DNA of 64,000 nucleotides from an uncultured Eubacteriales bacterium (GTDB lineage: Bacteria > Bacillota > Clostridia > Christensenellales > QALW01): contig URIR01000002.1 of assembly GCA_900547955.1 (NCBI GenBank), positions 1 to 64,000 on the forward strand, read 5' to 3'. Position numbers and translations under genes: made by a program. The notes under the pieces are model-generated. The model ran no database searches, was not told the DNA's origin, and worked only from the letters and a program-made list of their open reading frames with translations. Below, one piece after another: positions 1-6,605 of this stretch. The stretch's first letter is position 1. The number at the start of each line of letters is the position of its first letter.

Positions 1-574
1 TGGCCACTTTCTTGGGGTAAGCCTTCCACCAAATCTCAAATCGCTGGTTATGAACAGACGCGCCCTCCCCCTCTAGGGGGGTAAGGGGGGTATATATTTC
101 TTCTATTCTTTCCTTCTTTATATTCTTGTTAGTTGCCCCTAGCCTGCCCTTTGCCTGCCCTTTATCTGCCCTTTGAGTGCCCTTTGCCTGCCCGTTGCCT
201 GCCGTTAGAGTGTCTAAATGGTCATAAACAATATCGCTTTCAGTCCCCGCATCATTTTCCCCGCATTGGTATATATCCCATTTTTTAACTGTAATGACTG
301 TTCCGCGCCTCGCAGTCCTAACCTCTATTTCTCTTGTATCCTTAAGGTGCTTTAACGCCGTTCTAACACTTTTAACTGAAAGCCGCAGCTCTCCGGCTAT
401 GCACTCATAGCTGGTAAAAAAGCTGCCTTTCTTTATTATCTCCCCGCAATGGCGCGAATCCCTATGATTAGCCGAAAGCAGGATATGTAAATATACCCTG
501 GCTGTATTAGCGTCGCTGTACCACTCCCACTCCTTGAGCCGCCTGTATATCTTTACATAGCCTCCCTCACTCAT
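1..574 (-). CDS. Phage replisome organizer / replication initiator, partial (C-terminus beyond window)
   Basis: The reading frame is open from ATG at 574 to the window edge, at least 191 residues. The N-terminus (GGYVKIYRRLKEWEWYSD) and the following winged-helix stretch (residues about 1 to 105) resemble the N-terminal DNA-binding domain of phage replisome organizers. A hydrophilic repeat-encoded linker (about 120 to 155) follows, and then FEIWWKAYPKKVA, typical where the C-terminal domain begins. The start overlaps the stop of the upstream gene as ATGAGTGA, so translation is probably coupled. The expected role is to load the host helicase at the element's origin. Family assignment is by recall of similar prophage proteins; the truncated end prevents a full domain check. 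Confidence 0.75.
   Translation of the reverse strand, partial: MSEGGYVKIYRRLKEWEWYSDANTARVYLHILLSANHRDSRHCGEIIKKGSFFTSYECIAGELRLSVKSVRTALKHLKDTREIEVRTARRGTVITVKKWDIYQCGENDAGTESDIVYDHLDTLTAGNGQAKGTQRADKGQAKGRLGATNKNIKKERIEEIYTPLTPLEGEGASVHNQRFEIWWKAYPKKVA
128..203. repeat. Seven tandem 11-bp iterons inside the initiator gene
   Basis: On the minus strand the consensus is GGGCAGGCAAA, repeated at exact 11-bp spacing: 128-138, 139-149, 150-160, 161-171, 172-182, 183-193 and a 10-bp unit at 194-203. The period equals one helical turn and is not a multiple of three, so the repeat is not a simple protein repeat. An A+T- and pyrimidine-rich stretch (about 90 to 127) lies alongside. This matches the lambda-type arrangement of origin iterons within the initiator gene. 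Confidence 0.7.
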
Positions 575-917
575 TCTCCTCTACCTCCGCCTTAACCTTA
601 AACAGCTCCTCCAGCTCGTAAAGCGTCATCTGGCCCTCTATTCTCAAGCGCTTCTTGAGCGTCCAATAGGTCTTTAGCAGGCTGCGTATCCGCGCCCAGG
701 TCTCACGCAGGAGCGAATCTATCTCCTCCTGCGTTTCGGCTATATAATACCCTCTGTCATAGCTGCTGGAGATAACCGGAATCCCTGCCTTGCGCGCCTC
801 CTCTATAGCCCTTCGGTTAATCCTGTCCGTTCTGCCGGTAAGCCGACTTAATCTCTCCCGCGTTATCCTGTTAGCCCGTCCTGCAGGTATATATGAAATT
901 ATGCTCATATAATCCAT
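567..917 (-). CDS. Small phage helix-turn-helix protein
   Basis: 116 residues. Residues about 10 to 65 (IPAGRANRITRERLSRLTGR and the following IEEARKAGIPVISS) look like a winged helix-turn-helix used by small early phage proteins next to replisome organizers. The C-terminal half is helical and charged. The start at 917 has a GGAGG site 8 bases upstream. It lies between ssb and the initiator in the leftward early operon and overlaps the initiator start by 8 bases. It probably assists replication or regulates early genes; no specific function can be given. Confidence 0.7.
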   Translation of the reverse strand: MDYMSIISYIPAGRANRITRERLSRLTGRTDRINRRAIEEARKAGIPVISSSYDRGYYIAETQEEIDSLLRETWARIRSLLKTYWTLKKRLRIEGQMTLYELEELFKVKAEVEENE

Positions 918-933
918 TATGCTGTCCTCCTAA

Positions 934-1362
934 TTAAAATGGCAATTCATTCTCCTCGACCGGCTGCAAATCCGCGCTATACTGCTCCGCCGAGCCATAC
1001 TGCTCAGTCTGCGTGCGGGCTGCGGCCGCACCATTATTAGCCGCGCTTAAAAATTCTACCTCGTCCGCCAAAATTTCGGTAACATAGCGCCGCGTTCCGT
1101 CCTGAGCGTCATAGCTGCGGGTCTGTATGCTGCCCGTTACCGCTACCTTCCGGCCCTTGGCTAGATATTTCGCGCAGTTGTCGGCCAGACCGCGCCAGGT
1201 GACTATAGGAATAAAATCGGCGTCCCTCTGTCCCTGAGCCTGAGCGTCCCGGCTAACGCGCCTGTTTACCGCAATGGTAAAAGTGCATACCGATATGCCT
1301 GAAAGGGTGCTCCTCAGCTCCGGCTCGTTTGTCAGGTTCCCTATAACTACCGCTCTATTCAT
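934..1362 (-). CDS. ssb: Single-stranded DNA-binding protein
   Basis: 142 residues. An OB-fold core starts with MNRAVVIGNLTNEPELR and continues through FIPIVTWRGLADNCAKYLAKG, the SSB signature. A Gln/Ala-rich linker follows, and the protein ends in EENELPF, the acidic tip that recruits replication and repair partners. Its start overlaps the stop of the gene upstream by four bases. It sits in the element's early operon with an annealing protein and an initiator, so it is probably the element's own SSB acting in replication and recombination. Confidence 0.95.
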   Translation of the reverse strand: MNRAVVIGNLTNEPELRSTLSGISVCTFTIAVNRRVSRDAQAQGQRDADFIPIVTWRGLADNCAKYLAKGRKVAVTGSIQTRSYDAQDGTRRYVTEILADEVEFLSAANNGAAAARTQTEQYGSAEQYSADLQPVEENELPF

Positions 1363-1901
1363 GTTTTTCTCCTCTCCGCCGTTTCCATTAAACTAAGCAT
1401 GTCCGCTATCTCGTCAGGGGTTTTTGTGGGTATGCCCAGCTGCTCGGCCTCCTGAACAATACCGTCTATAAAGACGCTCATCTCCCGGCTGTCGTATTCG
1501 CTGGAGCCCTTAAAGCAGAAATACTCTATATACTCCCCCAGTCTGCCCGCTTCCTCATAGTATTTAAAATACCCCGCCGGGTCTACGTCCGCCCTGAGCT
1601 TAAGCGCTATGCGCTGGCCGTAGTGCCTCAGCATATCCATATAGCATTCCTCCTTGCTTATGAGCATAGCGTCCGAAATACGCCCTATAAGCAGCCAGGC
1701 ATAGGCGTTAGCGTCCAGGCTCCGGCGTTCCCGGCGCCGTTCAATGGACATTATCCAGGGCTTGTCCGCGCTCTTGTCCATAAGCCGCCTGACCTCCTGA
1801 AGAGAACCTATGCTCTCCGGCCCCACCTCCGCGCTGAATATATACCGGCCCGTCTTAAAATCCCTCATCAGTCCCGCGTTCTTTATTCTTGCCTGCGTCA
1901 T
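1359..1901 (-). CDS. NinB/Orf-like phage recombination accessory protein
   Basis: 180 residues from ATG at 1901, which has GGGGAGG eight bases upstream; a longer frame would need a TTG inside that site. The motif RRSLDANAYAWLLIGRIS (about 62 to 80) and the C-terminal MSVFIDGIVQEAEQLGIPT resemble phage NinB/Orf-type proteins that modulate annealing and strand exchange. ATGA overlaps join it to the Rad52-like gene upstream and to ssb downstream, which fits a recombination cassette of annealing protein, accessory protein and SSB. The assignment rests on motif resemblance only. Confidence 0.65.
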   Translation of the reverse strand: MTQARIKNAGLMRDFKTGRYIFSAEVGPESIGSLQEVRRLMDKSADKPWIMSIERRRERRSLDANAYAWLLIGRISDAMLISKEECYMDMLRHYGQRIALKLRADVDPAGYFKYYEEAGRLGEYIEYFCFKGSSEYDSREMSVFIDGIVQEAEQLGIPTKTPDEIADMLSLMETAERRKT

Positions 1902-2707
1902 GGATTTAGCCTCCCCCAAGTCTTTATTGCCTGTGCTATGAGTTGGGCTTCCTCCTTTGGCAGTTCTTCCGTGCGGCTGTATCCATACTGCTCAAGAAGA
2001 CTGCTTAACGCATCGCGCGCTTCCTTGCACCCAGGCTTTCCGAATCGCTCAACCAAAGCCTCCAAAACCGCTTCCTGCGCAGGAGTAATAGTAGGTATTT
2101 TGACCACTTTAGCAATTTTCCCCTGCCCTTCCGGCGTCTCAATAGGTTCATTTAAAGAAGCATTTGTCTTTTTCATCCAAACAAATCGTTCACGATTATT
2201 ACCGTCTCGTAACACCAGTTTTACTATTTGCCTGTTTTCATCACACTCAATCTCGCTTACCCCTATAACAGCTGTTACCGTTATTTTTCCGTTCTTATCA
2301 TCAGCTTTGCGATAATCGTACCGTCCATCCAACTTTATCCTTATATGAGGCGCAGTATATAATTCCCGCCCTATTCCCCAGTTTGTGCATGCTCGCTTAA
2401 AAGCATCTGATACTTCTCCTTTTTCCTTGGCGATATTGGATTCTACGCCAACATCCTCCTTGTATATCCACTCTTGCTTTTCTTCATCCCATATACTGAC
2501 GCGGCACATAAGGCGCATATTAATATCCCTCTGTTCCCGCTTCCAGTTCATAGGCCCAACGTACTTATCCAGCATTGCCATATCTATACGTGCGTCTTTA
2601 TGCAGCAGCAGTTCAGCATAAACGTCTCCGTTTCTCATCTCAGATACTCTGTTGGCTCTTACGCGGATACTATCAGCCGATAAAACAGGGAAAATCAATT
2701 CCTTCAT
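1898..2707 (-). CDS. Rad52/22-family single-strand annealing protein
   Basis: 269 residues. The core MNWKREQRDINMRLMCRVSI, then DEEKQEWIYKEDVGVESN and EVSDAFKRACTNWGIGRELY (about 55 to 140), matches Rad52/22-like single-strand annealing proteins of prophages. Such proteins anneal complementary strands during phage recombination and genome end repair. The C-terminal ~120 residues are less conserved. The start at 2707 has GGGAGGG eight bases upstream and overlaps the preceding stop as ATGA. Neighbours (NinB-like, SSB) support a recombination module. Confidence 0.88.
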   Translation of the reverse strand: MKELIFPVLSADSIRVRANRVSEMRNGDVYAELLLHKDARIDMAMLDKYVGPMNWKREQRDINMRLMCRVSIWDEEKQEWIYKEDVGVESNIAKEKGEVSDAFKRACTNWGIGRELYTAPHIRIKLDGRYDYRKADDKNGKITVTAVIGVSEIECDENRQIVKLVLRDGNNRERFVWMKKTNASLNEPIETPEGQGKIAKVVKIPTITPAQEAVLEALVERFGKPGCKEARDALSSLLEQYGYSRTEELPKEEAQLIAQAIKTWGRLNP

Positions 2708-3042
2708 ACCAAATGCCCTCCCTGTGAATAAATACTTTCAATATATATCCTCAGAGCGTCCAGCTCCCTTGCGCTGAACATTTCGCCCAGCGCCTTTTCT
2801 GCCTGCCGCCCTATAACGCCTACGCATTTTTTGCATACATAGCCGCTCTCCGCCCGCTCGGCGTCCAGAGAGCTGACAATTTCGCCGCATGCCGCGCATT
2901 TAACTCCGTCGCTGAAATCATCCCCGCCGCAGAAAGGGCAGCGGCTCAATATGTATTCCTCGGGCACGCCCCAGGCCCAGGTGGTCTCCTCCCTTTCGGC
3001 CGGCTTTTCAAACGTCCCGCCGCAGTCGTTGCATACAAACAT
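2704..3042 (-). CDS. Zinc-ribbon protein of the prophage early operon
   Basis: 112 residues with four CxxC knuckles: CNDC near residue 4, CPFC near 35, CAAC near 48 and CKKC near 72, enough for two zinc ribbons. The C-terminal third is helical without motifs. A strong AAGGAGGG site precedes ATG at 3042. Its role is unknown; the position directly upstream of the annealing protein suggests a DNA- or RNA-binding helper. No enzyme motif is visible. Confidence 0.8.
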   Translation of the reverse strand: MFVCNDCGGTFEKPAEREETTWAWGVPEEYILSRCPFCGGDDFSDGVKCAACGEIVSSLDAERAESGYVCKKCVGVIGRQAEKALGEMFSARELDALRIYIESIYSQGGHLV

Positions 3043-3085
3043 GTTTTAACCCTCCTTTTTTTGCTTCTCTATTTATCTAATATGC

Positions 3086-3265
3086 TTAAAATTTTTCTCT
3101 TGCTTTTTTATCAGCATATGATATAATATGTATTGGGATATTTCCCAATTCGGTTAATCCGTCCGTTTCTGCTCTGCAGAGCGGGCGGTTTTTTTGTCCG
3201 CAGTCGCATTTCTCGCCGGGGTCCAGCGCCGCGCCGCAGTAAGGGCAAATTCTGTAATAGCTCAT
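3086..3265 (-). CDS. Small zinc-ribbon protein (59 aa)
   Basis: 59 residues. The N-terminus contains CPYCGAALDPGEKCDC, a paired-Cys zinc ribbon common in tiny clostridial prophage proteins, and the tail is basic (ADKKAREKF). The start at 3265 overlaps the preceding stop as ATGA, which supports translation. Within the gene, the opposite strand carries a promoter-like sequence and a terminator-like hairpin (see the candidate RNA at 3134). Function unknown. Confidence 0.7.
   Translation of the reverse strand: MSYYRICPYCGAALDPGEKCDCGQKNRPLCRAETDGLTELGNIPIHIISYADKKAREKF
3134..3197 (+). ncRNA. Candidate antisense small RNA
   Basis: On the plus strand TTGCTT (3100-3105) and TATAAT (3122-3127) are separated by 16 bases. 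Just downstream come a hairpin TTGGGA-TATT-TCCCAA (3133-3148) and a second stem CCGTCCG/CGGGCGG (3159-3165 with 3182-3188) followed by seven T (3189-3195), the form of an intrinsic terminator. The product would be about 62 nt and antisense to the zinc-ribbon gene at 3086-3265 in the early operon. The hairpins might instead reflect coding sequence. Confidence 0.35.
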
Positions 3266-3471
3266 TCTTCTTCCTCCACTTCTGTTATTTCATATCTGCC
3301 GCCGCTTCGGAATCCCCCTATATATACCACTCCGTTGACAAAATCTATACTGGAGGATATCAGGTGTTTTTTTGCCAGCTTATATAGGTCATGGTAGTTA
3401 GGTATATGGTCAAAGCACTTACTTAAACGTTCATTGTTTCTCTCAAGATTTTTAAACTCAACTTTATACAT
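3262..3471 (-). CDS. Small phage protein, unknown function
   Basis: 69 residues with no recognisable domain; it ends in an acidic run (EVEEEE). An AGGAGG-type site lies upstream of ATG at 3471, and the start overlaps the 3' end of the small membrane protein gene upstream. Its place in a compact operon with overlapping starts and stops supports expression. Codon use is like the neighbouring early genes. Confidence 0.6.
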   Translation of the reverse strand: MYKVEFKNLERNNERLSKCFDHIPNYHDLYKLAKKHLISSSIDFVNGVVYIGGFRSGGRYEITEVEEEE

Positions 3472-3625
3472 TGTCTTCTTCCTCCTTTATTTCCATGCCC
3501 AGCCGCTCGGCAATTTTAAGCAGCCAGCCCTTTTTAGCCAAAGCTTCCATAAGCCAGTCCCCCGCCAGCAGCCCGAAAAGCACCAGCGCCACAGCCGCCA
3601 GCAGCAGCGCATAATCCGCGTTCAT
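3464..3625 (-). CDS. Small single-pass membrane protein of the prophage (53 aa)
   Basis: 53 residues. Residues about 4 to 24 (YALLLAAVALVLFGLLAG) form a hydrophobic transmembrane segment, followed by a short charged tail (AERLGMEIKEEEDNV). The downstream gene's ribosome binding site lies within its 3' end. It belongs to the leftward early operon. No function can be assigned; small membrane proteins at this position can act in superinfection exclusion, but that is inference only. Confidence 0.55.
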   Translation of the reverse strand: MNADYALLLAAVALVLFGLLAGDWLMEALAKKGWLLKIAERLGMEIKEEEDNV

Positions 3626-3639
3626 AGGCTTGTCCCTCC

Positions 3640-3819
3640 TTACTCATTAATAATCTCGCCCAGCCGTTTTTCCACGCCCTGCTTGCTCTCCCTGAGCGAC
3701 GTTTCTACCTCGCTCCTGGACTTTAGCTCCTTGCTCAGCTTTACTATAGTCTGCCGTGCTTCCTCCAACATGGTCTCCAATCCGTATATGTAAGCTTCGG
3801 TACAAAATTTATTATCCAT
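3640..3819 (-). CDS. Small coiled-coil phage protein (59 aa)
   Basis: 59 residues, strongly helical and charged (LEEARQTIVKLSKELKSRSE), predicted to form a coiled coil. ATG at 3819 sits just downstream of GGAGGG, within the 3' end of the HTH gene that precedes it. It belongs to the tightly packed early operon. No family recognised. Confidence 0.55.
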   Translation of the reverse strand: MDNKFCTEAYIYGLETMLEEARQTIVKLSKELKSRSEVETSLRESKQGVEKRLGEIINE

Positions 3820-3821
3820 TC

Positions 3822-4058
3822 TTATCCCTCCTTTTTGCTAAATTGACCCGTTAAAAGCCCTACCTCTGTAGTCTTAAGCGCTTTTGCTATCAGTCCTAAA
3901 TCATTAATAGTTATTCCCTCCGGCCTGTTTATGCGGGTGTTGTACCCTACCCGGCTTTTATATCCAGCCGTGGCATATACCTGTTCTCCCGTTAAATCCA
4001 GTTCTGCCATTCTCATTTTGATATTTGTTCTTAATTGTTGCGCCAAAGTCTTTTTCAT
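3822..4058 (-). CDS. XRE-like helix-turn-helix protein
   Basis: 78 residues. Residues about 8 to 65 fit a HTH fold, with GEQVYATAGYKSRVGYNTRI as the probable helix-turn-helix and LGLIAKALKT as the following helix. Start and stop are four-base coupled with the upstream gene (ATGA at 4055-4058). As the third gene after the Cro-like gene it may be an additional early regulator of the element. Confidence 0.65.
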   Translation of the reverse strand: MKKTLAQQLRTNIKMRMAELDLTGEQVYATAGYKSRVGYNTRINRPEGITINDLGLIAKALKTTEVGLLTGQFSKKEG

Positions 4059-4216
4059 TTTATCCCACGCTCCTTCCTCTTCTTATATTTATCGCAATTT
4101 CCGATTTCGCTTTGCCGCCGCTTATTTTTAAATAATATGTAATCGCATGAATACATGCCGTGCAGCCTGCCCCTGTATACGCACGTTCTGCATTGCTCGC
4201 TTTCGCTTACTGTCAT
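4055..4216 (-). CDS. Small Cys-containing phage protein (53 aa)
   Basis: 53 residues from ATG at 4216, chosen because AAGGGG lies seven bases upstream; the longer frame starts with TTG at 4252 and has no ribosome site. Cysteines occur as CRTC, CDY and CDKY, suggesting metal binding. It follows the Cro-like gene and one copy of the conserved motif at 4234-4250. Function unknown. Confidence 0.5.
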   Translation of the reverse strand: MTVSESEQCRTCVYRGRLHGMYSCDYILFKNKRRQSEIGNCDKYKKRKERGIK

Positions 4217-4233
4217 TCGCATGCCCCTTTCCC

Positions 4234-4250
4234 TATTGACTTTTAAATCC
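4234..4250 (-). repeat. Post-regulator motif, copy 1 (diverged)
   Basis: Plus-strand TATTGACTTTTAAATCC matches 13 of 17 positions of the motif TATTCACTTTTCAATGA found at 5890, 7315 and 8704. As in the other copies it lies shortly downstream of the stop codon of a leftward regulator gene (here 4269-4451). Confidence 0.6.
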
Positions 4251-4268
4251 AAACCATGCTATAATCTG

Positions 4269-4451
4269 CTAAAATAGTTCTTCTACGGTGCTATTTAACG
4301 CTTCGGCTACCAAAATTGCTGTAGAAACCTTAGGGTCTTGCACACCCTTTTCTATCCTTTGATAGCTTTTTAGAGAAATATGAGCAGCTTTAGCAATTTC
4401 ATTTTGTTTTTTGTTTTGCTCTTTTCTCTTATTCCGAAGTTTCGTGCGCAT
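4269..4451 (-). CDS. Cro-like XRE-family regulator (60 aa)
   Basis: 60 residues forming a single HTH_3 domain: QNEIAKAAHISLKSYQRIE is the DNA-binding motif, followed by PKVSTAILVAEALN and VEELF. It is divergent from the repressor gene at 4542 and is the first gene of the leftward early operon, the classic place of a Cro regulator. Its promoter (TTGACA-N17-TATAAT, 4521 to 4493) carries operator-like palindromes. It probably switches the element towards replication. Confidence 0.85.
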   Translation of the reverse strand: MRTKLRNKRKEQNKKQNEIAKAAHISLKSYQRIEKGVQDPKVSTAILVAEALNSTVEELF

Positions 4452-4541
4452 TCGGCCTCCTTTCTTAAGACATTTATGTCCTTTATGGCCTCATTATAGT
4501 ACATATATGTCCTATTGTCAATACTTTTTTGAGGTGTTTTT
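4452..4541 (-). promoter_or_regulatory. Early leftward promoter and operators, cassette 1
   Basis: The minus-strand promoter has TTGACA at 4521-4516 and TATAAT at 4498-4493, spacing 17. Two palindromes share the ACATnTATGTCC theme: GACATTTATGTC at 4469-4480 and ACATATATGT at 4501-4510. One lies inside the promoter spacer and the other near the transcription start, suitable for repression by the flanking HTH proteins. The block TGTCAATACTTTTTT at 4516-4530 recurs in the other three cassettes. Confidence 0.8.
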
Positions 4542-4757
4542 ATGTTTTTTTCTGAGAGACTAAAAAGTTTAAGGAAACAACGAGGAGTCACTCAAACCGA
4601 CCTTGCAAACGCCATAGGCGTTGTATTAAAGCAAATTCAGCGCTATGAACTGGGACAAAGTGAACCTACCCTCTCAAAGCTCCTCGCCCTAGCCGACTAC
4701 TTCGACGTCTCCCTGGACTACCTTTGCGGGCGCTCGGATGCGCCAGAACGCCGCTAA
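4542..4757 (+). CDS. CI-like XRE-family repressor, HTH domain only (71 aa)
   Basis: 71 residues, a lone HTH_3 domain (RLKSLRKQRGVTQTDLANAI, then IQRYELGQSEPTLSKLLALA and DYLCGRSD). No C-terminal peptidase or dimerization domain is present, unlike lambda CI. GAGGTG precedes ATG at 4542. It diverges from the Cro-like gene and probably represses the early leftward promoter to maintain lysogeny. Confidence 0.85.
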   Translation: MFFSERLKSLRKQRGVTQTDLANAIGVVLKQIQRYELGQSEPTLSKLLALADYFDVSLDYLCGRSDAPERR

Positions 4758-4787
4758 TATATAATAAATCATTTTCTGGAGGTAAAT

Positions 4788-5681
4788 ATGAGTGATACAA
4801 TGGCTAATACAAGTTTGTCCAGCTTCTCTTTACATCTTGATGGCGATAACAATTTCGAGGCCTCCTCATTTATTAACATGATACAAGGCGCCCAAGAATT
4901 ATTTGACTTAACAACAAAAGAAATATGCCCTGAATCTAACATTAAGCTTTATGTATCTGCACCCGAGAAAGGTTCATTCGATATCGATTTTGTAGCTGTA
5001 TGTACCATCATAGAAACAATTATGAATAGTTCTCAAGCTATTATTACTCTTGCCTCCACCGCAATAAGTACAATAATAAATTATGTTAATCTAAGAAAGC
5101 ATCTTAAGGGACAAGCACCAAAAGAGATAACTGAACATTCAGATAGTCTAGAGATTGTAAATCAAGAAGGTTCTTCCGAACAGTTTAATGTAAATTGCAA
5201 TAAATTAATTAATAATGGCTCTATTAATATCGCAATCAATAAATTTATCGAACCAATGAGGCAACGTAATCCTAATGGTGGAATCTCTCTATCAAGTCAA
5301 GAAATCTCTGCTCATTACTCTAGTTACGACATAGACGATATTATAAAACCTATACCTTGTTCCGAAATAATATCCACGCAACATTGCACTACAGTTTATA
5401 CTAATCTATTGATAAAAACGGCTGTATTAATTGGTAAGGGGAAATGGTCTTTTATTTATAATAATCACACAATTATACCCGATATACTAGATACCCGTTT
5501 TTTTGAAGACATACAGCATAATGAACGTCCTATAAAAGCTGGAGATACAATTAAAGTAAAAATGCAAATTTGCACGGACATAGATTCTCTCAATCGGCCT
5601 ATAGAAAAAACAACAAAATATACTATTTTAGAGGTGATAGATTCATCCGCCAATTCGTCATCACAGCTCACTTTTGGCTAA
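4788..5681 (+). CDS. DUF7946-like phage accessory protein, unknown function
   Basis: 297 residues. The N-terminal part (about 10 to 75: FSLHLDGDNNFEASSF, then GAQELFDLTTKE and EKGSFDIDFVAV) resembles the phage and bacterial family I recall as DUF7946. A hydrophobic stretch (ITLASTAISTIINYVNL, about 85 to 105) follows. The C-terminal region (about 190 to 297) looks like a beta barrel (KGKWSFIYNNHTIIPDI). It is cargo directly after the repressor, so it should be expressed in the lysogen and is a candidate for host-protective or exclusion functions. A+T content is higher than in the core genes. The family name is tentative. Confidence 0.55.
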   Translation: MSDTMANTSLSSFSLHLDGDNNFEASSFINMIQGAQELFDLTTKEICPESNIKLYVSAPEKGSFDIDFVAVCTIIETIMNSSQAIITLASTAISTIINYVNLRKHLKGQAPKEITEHSDSLEIVNQEGSSEQFNVNCNKLINNGSINIAINKFIEPMRQRNPNGGISLSSQEISAHYSSYDIDDIIKPIPCSEIISTQHCTTVYTNLLIKTAVLIGKGKWSFIYNNHTIIPDILDTRFFEDIQHNERPIKAGDTIKVKMQICTDIDSLNRPIEKTTKYTILEVIDSSANSSSQLTFG

Positions 5682-5857
5682 AGCCAGCCATTATACAATA
5701 CCATTAACGATACTGTTATAAAAGCCAAAATACCTTCCAAAAGTAACGCTACCCCTGATACAATCTGTCCATTTTCGCTAAGTCTGAAATTATATACCAT
5801 TGGCCCTATAACTATAAGGGAGACGGCTATAAGCGTTAATAATGCTATGATATACAT
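5678..5857 (-). CDS. Small two-pass membrane protein (59 aa)
   Basis: 59 residues from ATG at 5857 with GAGGAGG eight bases upstream. Two hydrophobic helices (about 1 to 22, MYIIALLTLIAVSLIVIGPM, and about 32 to 55) suggest an inner-membrane hairpin. It converges on and overlaps the last four bases of the gene at 4788. It is the next gene after the leftward regulator of cassette 2 and is probably transcribed from that promoter. Function unknown. Confidence 0.55.
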   Translation of the reverse strand: MYIIALLTLIAVSLIVIGPMVYNFRLSENGQIVSGVALLLEGILAFITVSLMVLYNGWL

Positions 5858-5889
5858 TCTTAATCCTCCTCTGTTTTCATTGTTTGTCC

Positions 5890-5906
5890 TATTCACTTTT
5901 CAATGA
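5890..5906 (-). repeat. Post-regulator motif, copy 2
   Basis: Plus-strand TATTCACTTTTCAATGA, identical over 17 bases to the copies at 7315 and 8704. It lies 28 bases past the stop of the leftward HTH gene at 5934. Next to it a plus-strand TTGACT (5911-5916) to TATAAT (5935-5940), spacing 18, could give antisense transcription into that gene. Confidence 0.75.
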
Positions 5907-5933
5907 ACCGTTGACTTTTTGTCATTGATAATG

Positions 5934-6161
5934 CTATAATTTTTCTGAGAGATTTATATCTTCTATGGGGAAAATATCGCTAACATCTACATTTAACGCA
6001 CGAGCTATAAGTTGAGCAGTATAGACGTTTGGTTTACGTTCACCTGCTTCGTAATACTGATATACTCTTTCTGTAATTCTGGCTTGCTTTGCAACTTGTG
6101 CTTGTTTTAAGCCCGCTTTTTCTCGCGCGTTTATTAAGGATTTGTTAGCAGTCGTTTTCAT
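5934..6161 (-). CDS. XRE-family regulator, leftward member of cassette 2
   Basis: 75 residues from ATG at 6161, three bases after AGGAGGGC; the longer frame from 6188 has no site. The HTH domain (INAREKAGLKQAQVAKQA, then VYQYYEAGERKPNVYTAQL) is typical XRE. It diverges from another HTH gene at 6275, as Cro and CI do. Its promoter contains two 20-bp palindromic operators. Confidence 0.8.
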   Translation of the reverse strand: MKTTANKSLINAREKAGLKQAQVAKQARITERVYQYYEAGERKPNVYTAQLIARALNVDVSDIFPIEDINLSEKL

Positions 6162-6274
6162 CAGCCCTCCTTTCTGGTATTTTAACACGCCTTTGCGTTC
6201 GTGTTATGTTTGCAGTATAGCACGCCTTTGTGTTCGTGTCAATACCTTTTTAAAAATATTTTCTGGGGTGTGTT
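6162..6274 (-). promoter_or_regulatory. Leftward promoter and paired operators, cassette 2
   Basis: TTGACA (6242-6237) and TATACT (6219-6214) with a 17-base spacer form a strong minus-strand promoter. Two 20-bp operators of the form ACACG-N10-CGTGT lie at 6185-6204 and 6220-6239, the second inside the spacer, with centres 35 bp apart. The sequence TGTCAATACCTTTTT at 6237-6251 matches the block in the other three cassettes. The operators differ entirely from those of cassette 1, implying a different immunity specificity. Confidence 0.8.
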
Positions 6275-6556
6275 ATGTCTAGTCTAAGCGAACGTTTAAG
6301 GTCTTGCCGTAAATCAAAAAAACAAACTCAAAAAGAGATAGCGACTTTATTAAATATCTCCGAACGAGCATACCAACACTATGAATTGGATGATAGAGAG
6401 CCACCGTTAAATAATGTGATTATTCTTGCCGATTACTTTCATGTCTCTATCGATTATCTAACCGGCCGGACAGACTGCCCGGATATTATTACTAAAGATA
6501 AAAACGGCAATTATATCGCTGTGGAGGCTATATCTCCTATAAAGGATGAAAAATAG
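6275..6556 (+). CDS. XRE-family repressor, rightward member of cassette 2
   Basis: 93 residues. The HTH domain at about 4 to 65 (RLRSCRKSKKQTQKEIATLL, ERAYQHYELDDREPPLNNV, VSIDYLTGRTD) is followed by a short tail without a known domain. It is divergent from the HTH gene at 5934 across shared operators, so it probably represses that promoter. The Phd-Doc pair follows. Confidence 0.82.
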   Translation: MSSLSERLRSCRKSKKQTQKEIATLLNISERAYQHYELDDREPPLNNVIILADYFHVSIDYLTGRTDCPDIITKDKNGNYIAVEAISPIKDEK

Positions 6557-6557
6557 G

Positions 6558-6585
6558 TTGAATTTATCCTAGTTTGTGATATAAT
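6558..6585 (+). promoter_or_regulatory. Promoter of the toxin-antitoxin pair
   Basis: TTGAAT (6558-6563) and TATAAT (6580-6585) are 16 bases apart, followed by AGGAGGTG just before the antitoxin start at 6606. This gives the pair its own promoter besides any read-through from the repressor gene. Confidence 0.6.
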
Positions 6586-6605
6586 AATAACAGGAGGTGT
6601 TATTT

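Noticed and set aside
128..203. Reading the 11-bp repeats as a CRISPR array
   Set aside because: The units are contiguous without spacers and lie inside an open gene.
1623..2315. Plus-strand 230-codon ORF in the prophage
   Set aside because: Antisense shadow of the NinB-like and Rad52-like genes, with overlapping coupled starts on the other strand.
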